Positions 51,185 through 61,734 of a stretch of 64,000 bases of DNA are shown piece after piece. Made by a program: the position numbers and the translations under genes. Under the pieces are notes generated by a model, which searched no databases, was not told the DNA's origin, and worked only from the letters and a program-made list of their open reading frames with translations. The stretch's first letter is position 1, and each line of letters begins with the position of its first letter. The DNA is from Cylindrotheca closterium (taxonomy: Eukaryota; Bacillariophyta; Bacillariophyceae; Bacillariales; Bacillariaceae): NCBI GenBank assembly GCA_933822405.4, contig CAKOGP040002091.1, positions 367,889 through 431,888 on the forward strand, given 5' to 3'.

Positions 51185-52030
51185 ATGGACCTTTTGCACT
51201 TGATAGATAGTTCGTCTGAGAGTGGAGAGGAGAAAACTGAGGATGATAATTCGAAAAGGAAGCTGAGCCAGAAAGAAGAAGATGCGAACTCCAAACGCAG
51301 GGAAAAAAGACAAAGAGCAGAACCACCTGATCAATCTCGAGACAATGAGAAACCAAAGAAGGGGTCCATCACCATTATGGCTGCAAGCAAGGCGCCATCT
51401 TCATTCTTCAAGAGATCGATTCCTCATCGACAAGGTCACTGGGCTGGCCATATCATGATTCCCGTGAACTCATTTTCTCCTTCTTTCATTCGAAGCAGCG
51501 TCCGAAAATTTCAGCACAGGTTGGAACTCCATGGCTACTCGGGGATTGTGGTCGAGCATGACGAAATCCACATTTCTTTGTCCAAACATTTCTCCGTTCA
51601 GGCCAGTAACTTGGAATCCTTTGTTCAGCAGTTGAAAAGGCGGCTGGAAAAGGAACGCCCAACCAAGCTATTTGTCGACACATCAGGCAACATCCTTGTC
51701 AATGATGAAAGGACCAGGTCCTTTTGGGGTTGGACGGTTCAGCCCAATACTTGTCTTCGAAGAATAATTTCTCATGTCGATTCAGTATTACAGCAATACA
51801 ATCAACCGTCGTACTATGAAAACCCAATCTTTCACATCAGTCTTGCATCGTCGACAGAGGATGTTGCCCATTTGAACAAGTCAACTACTGAGGACTTGAA
51901 ACACAGCGACAGTGACTCGACCGAGACCTCCGACGACGGTGACGATTTCTATACCAACGATAACACTGTTGCTGTTGATAGAATACTATGCAAGTTTGGG
52001 AACAAGAAGACATATGAAATTGTACTCTAA
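51185..52030 (+). CDS. USB1: U6 snRNA phosphodiesterase USB1
   Basis: 281 residues from the ATG at 51185; an in-frame ATG cluster at 51104 would add 27 residues, but the family usually starts with a Ser/Glu-rich segment like LLHLIDSSSESGEE. USB1 is a 2H 3'-5' exonuclease that trims U6 snRNA and leaves a terminal phosphate, in the nucleus. The two catalytic HxS motifs are in EIHISLSKHF and IFHISLASST. Between them, FVDTSGNILVNDERTRSFWG is family-typical. The N-terminus is basic (SKRREKRQRAEPP), suggesting nuclear import. The acidic Ser stretch SDSDSTETSDDGDDFY near the C-terminus is an unusual insert. Confidence 0.88.
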   Translation: MDLLHLIDSSSESGEEKTEDDNSKRKLSQKEEDANSKRREKRQRAEPPDQSRDNEKPKKGSITIMAASKAPSSFFKRSIPHRQGHWAGHIMIPVNSFSPSFIRSSVRKFQHRLELHGYSGIVVEHDEIHISLSKHFSVQASNLESFVQQLKRRLEKERPTKLFVDTSGNILVNDERTRSFWGWTVQPNTCLRRIISHVDSVLQQYNQPSYYENPIFHISLASSTEDVAHLNKSTTEDLKHSDSDSTETSDDGDDFYTNDNTVAVDRILCKFGNKKTYEIVL

Positions 52031-52093
52031 AATTACGTATGCTATGACGACAGTCCCCAATCTGTGTCATGCATATCCCCTTCGTAGTCATAT

Positions 52094-54113
52094 CTATCTG
52101 GAAGCGGAGCTTGCCTCAAAGCATCGATTGCAACACGTTGGAAAGTTGCATTGCACTCGAGGATTGTCACCTCCACAATCCACGAACAAGTCATCCAAGT
52201 CTCCTGCGTCTCCCCGTAGATCGCAAATCGAGGTTGGGACACTTCCAGTCAGAAAATTGTTCTGGAGCAACAGCTCGTTGAGATCTGGCAAATCGTTAGG
52301 CTGGAGGAGTGGCGGAATAGTACCGGTTAAGCCATTGCCGTCCAAATATAGATCCCTCAACAGCGGTGGTCTCGAGTAAGTGCTTGGAATCGTGCCTGTG
52401 AAGGTATTATTCGAGAGGTACACCAAATGGAGGGTAGGCACGTCGAATATCGAGGCTGGAATGGTTCCCGTTAGTGAATTTGACAATACATCGATGGTTT
52501 CGAGACGATCGAAAGCATCGAAAACATCCGGAAGAGTGCCTCGGAAGAAATTGCTGTTGATGATTAATTTTTCTGTTGATAGAGTATCAAAAACAGAGAG
52601 CAAAGGTTAGATTTGCTGTACTTGTTACCACTGTTTTCAGCAATCGTGTGTAGCTACATACCTAAATGAACCAAACTGGCAATCTCAGTCGGTATAGTTC
52701 CAGTCATTCGGTTTTCGTCCAATCGAAGGTTTGAGAGGTTCGTCAAATCACCGACTTCTGTTGGCAACGAGCCGACGAAAGCATTCTGATCCAGAAATAG
52801 CGACTCCAGAGACGTAGCTCTGAACAGATCTCTTGGAAGACTCCCACCGAATGCTTGTCCGTATAATCGTAGATCAATCAGTGCCGAGAGATTCCCCAAT
52901 TCTGTCGGTAACGTCCCAAACATTTCTCCTTGAAATGTGTTGTCATACAGAAACAGGAACTGTAGTTCCGAGAGAGAACCAATTTCACTTGGTAGAGTTC
53001 CTGTGAGTTCAGCATCACCCAACCAGAGTTGCTGAAGATTCTGCATATTCCCAACCTCTGTAGGGATGGAACCATCGAGAAAGTTGCTGGATGCCCGATA
53101 CGCAATAAGGGAGGTCGTTTGCAAGACAGAAGCAGGCAATACATCCCCAGTAAACAGATTTTGCTCGATATCCAAGAGAACAAGATTGGAGAGTTCTGAA
53201 ATGGTGGCTGGAACTGTCCCAAAGATGTTGTTGTCGAATAATTCCAGCCGCTCCAATGCTTGCAAGGTGCTAATCTCCGATGTCAGTTCCCCAACGAGCC
53301 CATTCTCCTCTGCGTAAAAAGAAAGGTGAGTGTTTTCATTATTTCGTGTTTCAAATTCATCATCATTTCCCATGACGTACTCAGTTGAAGAAATCTCACA
53401 TCCACGCTGTTAGCATTACATTCCACACCAAACCAGTTGCATTCTTGACTTGCCCCAAGCCAACCGTTCCGATCAATCCAGTTGCCTCCTTCCAACGCAT
53501 AGTATGTTGTGATGAGGCCATATCGTTGCTGTAACCTGGACGCAGGGCCATCTCGCAGAGGTGTCGTGGTTGCAGAACAGAGGCTGGTCAAACCGGGATC
53601 TTCAGTTGCCATGTATAGGTATGCTTGACCTTGTGGAGTCGTGTTATCTAGCAGAAGAGAATCAGCCGTAACCTCTTTGAGAATATCAAGAAGATACTGC
53701 TGACGAGTTGTACCGACTGGACAGCTCGAAGGTATAGTTGGAGCGGGAGTTGGACTTGGTGTTGGATTCGGCGTTGGAACGGGGGTTGGTCTTGGTGTTT
53801 GACTTTGCGTTGGAGGTGGTGTCGGTTTCGGTGGAGGTGTCGGCGGCAGTGTAGGCATTATACTCATTTGCAAGTCCCTGGAGTCAAAGAGTTCCCGTTC
53901 CGTCACCACCTCAAAGTTTGCAGTAGCGACTGCATGTTCCCAAACATCCTTGAGCTGTTGTGGTTTAGGCTTGGGTCTAGTTGCCACTCTTTTTATTGTT
54001 TCGTATTTGTGCTTTTGTGATGATGATCGATTTCTACGAAGAAAGTTGGTTTCAGGTTCAGCTCCCGTTACTGCTGCCGATAACAAGGTGGTGCATAGAA
54101 GAGCTCGTTTCAT
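52094..54113 (-). CDS. Secreted LRR protein 1
   Basis: Three exons (54113-53381, 53309-52662 and 52572-52094) give about 619 residues. A signal peptide (MKRALLCTTLLSAAVTGAEP) is followed by a basic segment, a PTPxP-rich stalk (residues ~120-160) and a Cys-containing cap (residues ~165-270). The cap is shared with the two neighbouring genes: ILKEVTADSLLL, DNTTPQGQAY, LQQRYGLITTYYAL and GASQECNWFGVEC. About 14 plant/protist-type LRRs (L-x2-L-x-L-x2-N-x-L-x-G-x-IP) follow, then a terminal Cys cluster CNFPTCCNRCF. No TM anchor is seen. The exon joins restore the LRR pattern. An ATG at 54275 is in frame but would put ~54 polar residues before the signal peptide, so it was not used. Confidence 0.87.
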
Positions 54114-54393
54114 GGTGGATACTGTTGTAATAGATGGGCAACTGATGCATAGATCAAACATCTCAACTTGACCCAAATAACTTTTTCCACCAATTTCGGC
54201 CCATCCACAAGACTTATCTTGAATTTTGTCGACTACGATTTCATTGCTAAATTGAGATTGGAATCCCGTAAACATAGTACTTTATTTTGTGTAGAATTAG
54301 TATTGAATAAATTATTACTATTTTAACAATGATTACGATCATCACATCCAATGCTGATGACTATACATATATAAACTCTCTTTGAATAGCGCA

Positions 54394-56212
54394 CTACGAT
54401 GTAGCCACTGTGCCCTCGAAGCATCGATTGCAGCAGTCTGGGAAATCACATCGGATTTCGGGGCTGGATCCACCACAGTCGGACCACAAGTCATCCAAGA
54501 TTCCATCAGTTCGCAAGTCGCAAACGGAATCCGGCATGGATCCGGTGATCCGGGTGTCTTGGATCAAGAATTCGTTCAATTCCAGTAATCGACCACTGGA
54601 AATACTTGGAACGGTTCCTCCAATGTTGGTAGAATACAAATAAAGATCTCTCAGTTCACCAGCATTCTGGAACGAAGAAGGGATGGTACCTCCCAAATTG
54701 GGGCATTCGTGCATGTACACGAATCGAATAGTAGGAACGCTGAAAATGCTCTCCGGGATATCACCAGTGAGAGCTTCGTTACCCGAAAGATCAAAGTACT
54801 CAAGAGCTTCGTAGTTGCCGAATATGTTTGGAACACGACCAGTCCAAAAGTTGTCTCCGAGCTTGAGGAACTGAAGGTTGGTCAATTCTCGGAGTTGAGG
54901 AGGGATGGTTCCGTCAAGATTGTTGTTGTCAACGCGGAAATCGATGAGGTTTGTGAGGATTCCAATGTTGGCTGGAAGGTCACCAGTGAAGAAGTTTCCA
55001 TCAATGCGGAACTCGGTCAAACTGGCCACGTTGAAGAGACTTGGTGGAAGAGTGTTGGAAAGGAAGTTACTGTGCAAGTAAAGTTCCTTGAAGGGAATGA
55101 GAGCGAGCTCGGTAGGGATGGTACCCTTGATCTCATTCTCGTGGAGGGCAAGAGTGGTAAGAGATCGCAAGTTTCCAATTTCGGTAGGAATACTTCCATC
55201 AATTCCATTGTCCGAGATCCATAGCTCTTCAAGACTTCGCAATAAACCGATTTGAGTCGGAATGGGATCGGAAAGCGAGTTTCCGGTAACCTTGTAGCTC
55301 TTCAAGTTGGTCAAGAACCACATTTGAGGAGGGAGTGCTTCTCCAGACAGCTCATTCTCTTGCAAGTCAATGGATTCCAAAGCAGTGAGGTATCGGATGT
55401 TTGTGGGAATGCTGCCGATCAAAGAGTTGGCAAACAAGTTGAGATCCGACAAACGAGTCAATACTTCGAGTTCCTCTGGGATGGTACCGTCCAAGTTGTT
55501 GATTTCTGCAGAGGGAGTGAAGAAATAATGTGAGTCAGAGAGACTGAATGCCAACAATGTATAGAACACTGGAGGCTTTATCATTGGACGTACCGAGATT
55601 AATGTTGGTGACAAGATTGTCAACACAGTCGATTCCAGCCCAGTTACATTCTTGTTCTCCCGTTAGCCAACGAGCCTTGTTGGTCCAGTTGTCACCCTTG
55701 GTGGAATAGTACATAGTGAGGAGACTGTATCGTTGGGCAATGTTCTTGTCACCACAGGGATCGGCGAGGTATTCATCAAACAAGGCCATGTACTCGAATG
55801 CTTTTCCTTGGGGAGTGAGACGATTCTGCAAAATGTTCACATTGGTGATTTGGGATAGAATCGCCAGAAGGTAGTCCTCTCGACTTTGTCCACCGCACGA
55901 AACAGGGCTCAACGTGGGCATAAAGACCGGTGGCATGGTAGGGGTGGAAGGGCCGTGTACCATACTCATGCGTTGAAGATCACGGTACATACTGTCTGCC
56001 TCATTTTCCAATTCTGCCTTGGCAGCGACTTCATCCCAAATATCTCCGGTGGTTCGTGTTGCCTGTGCTGATTTGTTTTCGTTGGAAGTACGTTTTCGCA
56101 TCAGCTTGGCGTTGTTACTTTCTTCCTTTTCTGAAGTGACGCCGGAAGCATGTGCCATGGCTCCAAAGAGCGCCAATGGCAATAGGATTGCCTTTTTCGT
56201 ACTAAAGACCAT
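54394..56212 (-). CDS. Secreted LRR protein 2
   Basis: Two exons (56212-55594 and 55505-54394) give about 576 residues. A signal peptide (KAILLPLALFGAMAHAS) and a charged Glu/Asn/Lys stretch precede the same Cys cap as its neighbours (CGGQSREDYLLAILSQIT, RLTPQGKAFEYMALFD, IAQRYSLLTMYYST, QECNWAGIDC). About 14 LRRs follow, then the terminal cluster CDFPDCCNRCF. It is tandem to protein 1 in the same orientation, about 280 bp away. The Pro/Thr stalk is very short here. It is probably secreted or cell-surface; recognition, adhesion or wall roles are possible. Confidence 0.9.
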
Positions 56213-57464
56213 GATGATGTTGTGTAATGTATGTACGTAAGTATGCTTGTATCAATCAAAATAGAATGTTGTTTGTTGATTTTTGTAGGGATATGACCTA
56301 TCGAAAGTCACCCAAGGTGAGAAATCCGAAAGTTGCGCGTTGATGGCTCGACGAAAATAGTATCTCGCGCACCGAATCACGAGAAAAAGATTGCTTCCCA
56401 ACGGTCGTGAGAATCGGCGACTCGGTCGAATAGAATGAAGCTACTTCTGTCCATAAGGTTTTAGAACAGCGTGGGGAAGTAGCGGCATTGATGAGGAGAA
56501 GGATGTTGTGACAGAAAGCGACCCTACAATGATGCAGAAGTGACGTGCATTGCGTTTTTAAAAAAAAAAAAAACCACTGGCTAGGCAGATAGTACACAAA
56601 GTTTGGTGTATCCAAATTTTGCTTCATTTAAAAATGGAATTTTGCAGTGAACAACAATGTATTTAATTATATTATATTAGGGAACAGTGTATAGGAATGG
56701 GACGATTATTGGGATGAACCAATTTGATCTCCAAGTGCTTCGGTTGTGATCGAGGTAAGTTGTCAAGTAACTCCTTGTTAGCTGTGAACTGAAGGTACTT
56801 TTGAGAGTCAGTCAATGTAATCCAAGCAACCAGAACGGCTGCAAGGTAATGGTAGATTAATCTAGTCACAATGTGACACACATTGGCATCAAGTTGCGTA
56901 TTTTTATCTGTTCATCTGGCACTTTTTCATCCGCGCCTCGAAGCAGGCATTCTGGCGGTTCCCGGCAAATAATTTTGTCGGATTCAAAACCCTCGTCACG
57001 TCCAAGAAAATCCCGATCAAATGGGTCGAAATTTTGATCTCCCTCCAATACAGATCCGGGTTCTCACTTTGCTACCGTTAGACTCTGGTACATAGATTGG
57101 CACCCGCGCGAGCCGGTATGTACTTAAGAGGTTCTATCGTGCTAGTCACTGCAACCACATTTTTCACTTAGCACGGAGAGCGCTCTTAATGTCTCGTGCG
57201 ATATTATTTGAATCTTGGGATATATATGTTGCGAAGGTAGATATATTCGCGACCGCGTGCAAACATATCCGTTGCTAGACTCCCCACATACCCTCTCTGA
57301 GCCAACAGTGTCCGAGTTTGGCGGGTACACGAATAATAGAGTTGAGATTTTATTGCGACCGACTCACAAGACAAATCATTACGTGGGACATAGTATTGAC
57401 CCAAGATCTATTGTCTACAGTATTATACTAGCATTTACTTTATCATCATCAACCAACAACAACA
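56213..57464. other. Divergent region between LRR genes, 1.25 kb
   Basis: Lies between LRR gene 2 (minus) and LRR gene 3 (plus), so it must hold both promoters. It contains a poly-A run of 12 bases near 56561. Open frames are short and not protein-like. Confidence 0.45.
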
Positions 57465-60127
57465 ATGGCTCGGATAACATCACTCCAACTGCTTCCAGTG
57501 CTTTTTGCACTCCTGAATGTAGCTGATGCGCAGAGGAAACGCAATTTTGTCCTCGAAGTCGATGAATTGATGGACAACGTCAAGATTGAACATCGCGGCC
57601 ATCGCGGACTCCGACACGAAAAGCCCTTCCACAGAGCCCTTGATGGGCACATGGAAATGGGAAAAGACACCGGCAAAGGTATGGCTGGAAAGGGAAAGAT
57701 GAAGATGGGCAAATCGAACAAGAAGGGTTCGTACGACTCCAAGGAGAGCGAACTTTCCTCCAAGAAGATGAGCAAGAAGACCTCCAGTAAGTCGAGCAAG
57801 AAGGGCTCCAAGAGACGGGGTATGGAAGATCCTATGATGCCCGAACCTCCAATGGACATGGATATGGGCATGGATATGGGCATGGATATGCCAACCATGC
57901 CTGAACCTGCTACTCCTGTTCCTGTGGTTCCAGTGGTACCTGTCCCTCCAATGGAAGACGAGGAAGACACCCCAATGATTCCACCTCCAGTGATTGTTGC
58001 ACCCCCAGTCGATTCGCCTCCGATGGAAGACGTTCCAGCAACGCCTGTTCCTCCAGTCTTTGTTCCAGTTTCCCCTCCTCCACCAGTGCAAGAAAATCCG
58101 CGGACGCCTGACCCTCCCATGGTCATTCCTGTTCCAGTTACACCTGAACCTCCAATGGTCATTCCTGTTCCAGTTACACCTGACACTACCCCTGACACTC
58201 CCATTGTGATTCCACCTCCCATGATTGTGCCAGTTCCAGGAGGCACACCTTTTGTTCCCATTCCAGTTCCAGTGCAAAGCATTGCTATTGTCAGTCAGAA
58301 TGAACCAGCTGTCTCCTTTGACATGGACATGGACATTAGCTTTGACATGAGCATGTCCATGCCTATTGCTCCTCCTGTTCCTTCTCCTGTTCCATCCCCT
58401 ACTCGCAGACCCACTACTCCTACACCACCCATGACACCAGCTCCAGTGCCCACCACGGAAGCACCAATCTCGACTCCTCCTACCATTTTGAAGGATTGCG
58501 ATACTTTGTCTCGCGAAGGAGCCATGCTTACCATTTTGGTGCAGATCACCGAAGGACCCATCATTGCCAACCCAGGAACTCCTCAAGGAATGGCCTTTCG
58601 CTGGTTGCTCAATGACGATCCTGCCCAGATTGATCCATGCACATACATTACTCTTACCCAACGTTATGCTCTTGCCACTATGTACTATTCTACCTTTGGT
58701 GCCGACTGGAATACCAACACTGGATGGCTCAGTGGCAGTAACGAATGTTCTTGGTTTGGAGTCACCTGCGACGGAGAGGGCTTTGTTTCCGAAGTCAGAC
58801 TCGGTAAGTTTTTGCTTTGTGTTTGCATGTATGACACTACCCGACATTTGCAACTTTTTTCTCACTATAACTTCGTTCTTTCAATCACTATAGACGGCAA
58901 TGGACTTGTCGGAGACATTCCTCCTGAAATCAAGGTCTTTTCCGAGATTACCATCTTTCGCACTCGCACCAATGCTTTGAGTGGTCCCATTCCAAATGTG
59001 TTGACCTCCATGACCAAGTTGGTCACCTTTGATGTGGAAGACAATGACCTCACTGGACCACCAGTCGTGGACTTGACTGGTCTTACCTCGTTGCAACGAT
59101 ACCGTGCCTCTGAGAATCGCTTGTCCGGATCTATTTCCGATACCGTTTCGGAAGCTAGTGCCCTTCAACAGCTATGGTTGGCAGACAACTTGATTTCCGG
59201 AACCATGCCTACCACTCTTGGTCTTCTAACCAACATGGAAAGGCTCTTTTTGTATCGCAACCTTTTGTCGGGAACCATTCCCAGCGAAGTTGAAACCTTG
59301 ACATCATTGGTTGGATTCCAACTCCAATCCAATCGTTTGACTGGAACCATTCCTGAAGGATTGTACAACAGTGCCGCCATGGGAGAAATCCGTGTAGACC
59401 GAAACAGTTTGTCTGGAACAATTTCCAACGAACTCGGAAACTTGGTCCAACTCTCTGATCTTCGATTCAACAACAACTTGATGTCTGGAAGTCTGCCACC
59501 ATCTCTTTCTGGCCTCACTGATTTGCGTAAGTTTCAATATATGTATATTGGTGAATGCACATGTCGTATGATGCTTCGACCATTTGCTAACGTGAATCCT
59601 CTCTTTCTCCTCCTTTAATCACAGGTATTTTGCGTGTCAATGACAATGCCTTTACCGGTACTATTCGTGACAGCTTTGATGGATGGTTCTCTTTGGACTT
59701 TGCTGACTTGAAAAACAATCAACTCTCGGGATCGCTTCCAGGATCCATCTTTGAAATTCCTACTCTTCGCATCTTTTACGCTCAAAATAACCAATTCGAC
59801 TCTAACATTCCACCAAGCTGGGGCAACTCTCCCGTCTTGAGAGATTTGTATCTCAGTGGAAACGAATTGACTGGTACTGTTCCCGCTGTCGAAGTTGGCC
59901 AATTGGGAGCCTTGACGGAATTGATTTTGCAAGACAATCAATTGACTGGAACTGTTCCACCATCTGTCTGTCAATTGCGAGAGGAAGGCAGCGGAGCTCT
60001 TGTCAGTCTGTGGACTGATTGTGCCCCAGAGGCCAGCCCAAGAATCGAGTGCGACAGCTCTTGCTGCAACTTGTGCTTTCCCAACAGCACATCGCCAGTC
60101 CTCGAATCTGAGAACCCTCTTGCATAA
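57465..60127 (+). CDS. Secreted LRR protein 3 with Lys-rich and Met/Asp-rich regions
   Basis: Three exons (57465-58803, 58894-59526 and 59625-60127) give about 824 residues. A signal peptide (LQLLPVLFALLNVADAQ) is followed by a cleavage-like HRGLRHE site. A Gly/Lys/Ser-rich stretch (57661-57830; KKMSKKTSSKSSKKGSKRR) resembles the pentalysine clusters of silaffins. A Met/Asp repeat (MDMDMGMDMGMDM, 57852-57890) and a long Pro/Val/Thr stalk come next, then a second Met/Asp run at about 58317-58360. The Cys cap (LSREGAMLTILVQI, TLTQRYALATMYYST, NECSWFGVTCD) and about 12 LRRs follow, ending in CDSSCCNLCF. The Lys-rich and Met/Asp-rich parts are not in the other two paralogs. Confidence 0.9.
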
Positions 60128-60524
60128 GCGCCCCCCATTCTTGACGCCACAACATATACCTCATACAGCCCAAAAAGCACAACATTCACAGCACACTGAA
60201 CACTATATATATTTTAGCCAAAAGCAACTATTTGTCAATATGTTTTTAATACTTTTGTAGGCTGTTTAGATTACCGTACCACTGCTCCAATAAGATGGAT
60301 TTTGACAGATACAGTGCTACTACCAAAATCAGGTAGGCGAAGGTGTCTGAAGCTACATAGCACCTTCAGACTTTGTTTTGGTTGACATGAACACATTAGT
60401 TTACAAGCAAATCAAGCGATTTGCAACTACATTGGCGACAGCAGATTACAGCGCCGTCAGATTTCCGGACATTGACACACAAGCGCCCTCTCAGCAGGCC
60501 CTTGAAAGAGGGTGCGACTTTGAA
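60128..60524. other. Convergent intergenic region, no gene recognised
   Basis: Shared 3' flank of LRR gene 3 and coiled-coil copy B. No repeat or coding signal stands out. Confidence 0.4.
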
Positions 60525-61355
60525 CTATTCTTCCATCGCCACTTCTTTCGGATCTTCACTGACTGTAAATATGCGATCATCCTTTGGAACACTTTCATCA
60601 TTCACTTCGTGCACCATGGTTAAAAAGGTGCTGAGCTGTCGGTGGTTTTCCAACTTTCTCTCGAAACGTTCTTCATTGAAATTAACAGCTGGTAGATTCT
60701 TCATCTTGTTCATCAAACGTTTTACTTCACGATCTGTCAGCTCTCCATCTTCATCTCGGTCAGCTTCCATAAGAATTTGCATTAAACTTTGCACAGTATC
60801 TTGCTTTTGAATTTCATGCATTGTATCAAGCGTCTTTTGGTTTTCTGCAACCAAACCAGTGAGCTTCTTAACATCCGAACCACTTTGTTCCGCAATTGCG
60901 GAAAGTTTTTCCTCACACTCCTTTAGTGGAACAATTTCCTCCTCGAGGCGATCATTGTTGGCAACCAGCTTGGTGTTTTCGGCAGAAAAGTCGTTGACTG
61001 AGGCCCTGAGTCCGTTATGGACTGTTCGCAAGGTCTCGAGGCTTTCCAAGTCAAAATATTGAAATTTGGATACGAGACCACCCACAATAATTGCCACTAA
61101 CCCAGCGACTGTCACAACGGCACCACCCCAAATTCCCATTGCAGCAAGGTAAAGGCCTACCATGGCTCCACAGATTCCCAAAACACCCATTGTGACTGGT
61201 GTGAGCACCTTGTCTCCCCCCAAACAATTCTCTTCTCCTCCTTCTGCAGCTGGAGTTGCTGCATCGGCAGGCTTGGAGGCAGGCTTGGAGTCTTGGGCCT
61301 CTACATCAGGCACTTCCTCTTGCGGAGGAGTTTCTTCCTTTGCTTCGTCGGCCAT
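60525..61355 (-). CDS. Membrane-anchored coiled-coil protein with EF-hand-like loop (family copy B)
   Basis: 276 residues, one exon. The N-terminal ~48 residues are acidic and Pro/Ala-rich. Two TM helices occupy about 52-96 (GVLGICGAMVGLYLAAMGIW; GAVVTVAGLVAIIVGGLV). A coiled coil runs ~103-185 (LRASVNDFSAENTKLVANND). At 199-210 (DNA 60726-60761) a textbook EF-hand loop is seen, DRDEDGELTDRE, with acidic or oxygen residues at 1, 3, 5, 12, Gly at 6 and Leu at 8. It is followed by helix VKRLMNKMKNLPAV. Only one loop is found, while EF-hands usually work in pairs, so dimerisation through the coiled coil may supply the partner. The gene is head-to-head with copy C. Confidence 0.8.
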   Translation of the reverse strand: MADEAKEETPPQEEVPDVEAQDSKPASKPADAATPAAEGGEENCLGGDKVLTPVTMGVLGICGAMVGLYLAAMGIWGGAVVTVAGLVAIIVGGLVSKFQYFDLESLETLRTVHNGLRASVNDFSAENTKLVANNDRLEEEIVPLKECEEKLSAIAEQSGSDVKKLTGLVAENQKTLDTMHEIQKQDTVQSLMQILMEADRDEDGELTDREVKRLMNKMKNLPAVNFNEERFERKLENHRQLSTFLTMVHEVNDESVPKDDRIFTVSEDPKEVAMEE

Positions 61356-61734
61356 CTTTTAAAAGTTGATGAAAATAGTCGTCAAGCTTTCTTCACTCTT
61401 GCTGTTGTTGTTGTTGGGCTGTCACCAAAAAAGATTTTCAATCACAGCTTCCGTTCAGTGTTGCCGTACTAAGATGTACGCAATCACGTTATGAGTCACG
61501 AATAGTCATCATATTAATCGACTCGTTCGATTTATTTATTTTCTGCGCCAGCCAAGCCAGCAAACATACCGGGTTCGCCGTACAAATCGTCGATCCCATG
61601 TCGATCCCAGTTACGAGTACTGGTACGTGAAGCCTTCGGATCTCTGCGTGATCTTTGGATCGACCAAGACACATCTTTTGATCAGACAAGATCAAATTCG
61701 ACATCATCACGCTTGCCCTTCATCTTTCACTAGC
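61356..61734. other. Divergent promoter between coiled-coil copies B and C
   Basis: 379 bp between two paralogs transcribed away from each other, so a shared bidirectional promoter is possible. No clear element recognised; a short GTTGTTGTTG run is in the 5' flank of copy B. Confidence 0.45.

Noticed and set aside
54114..54275. Upstream in-frame ATG for LRR protein 1
   Set aside because: It would place 54 polar residues ahead of the signal peptide; both paralogs start directly with the signal peptide.
57480..58865. 461-codon open frame on the minus strand antisense to LRR gene 3
   Set aside because: It mirrors the Met/Asp and Pro/Thr repeats as His/Trp/Asn-rich and Gly-rich strings with no domain; the plus strand has signal peptide, cap and LRRs.
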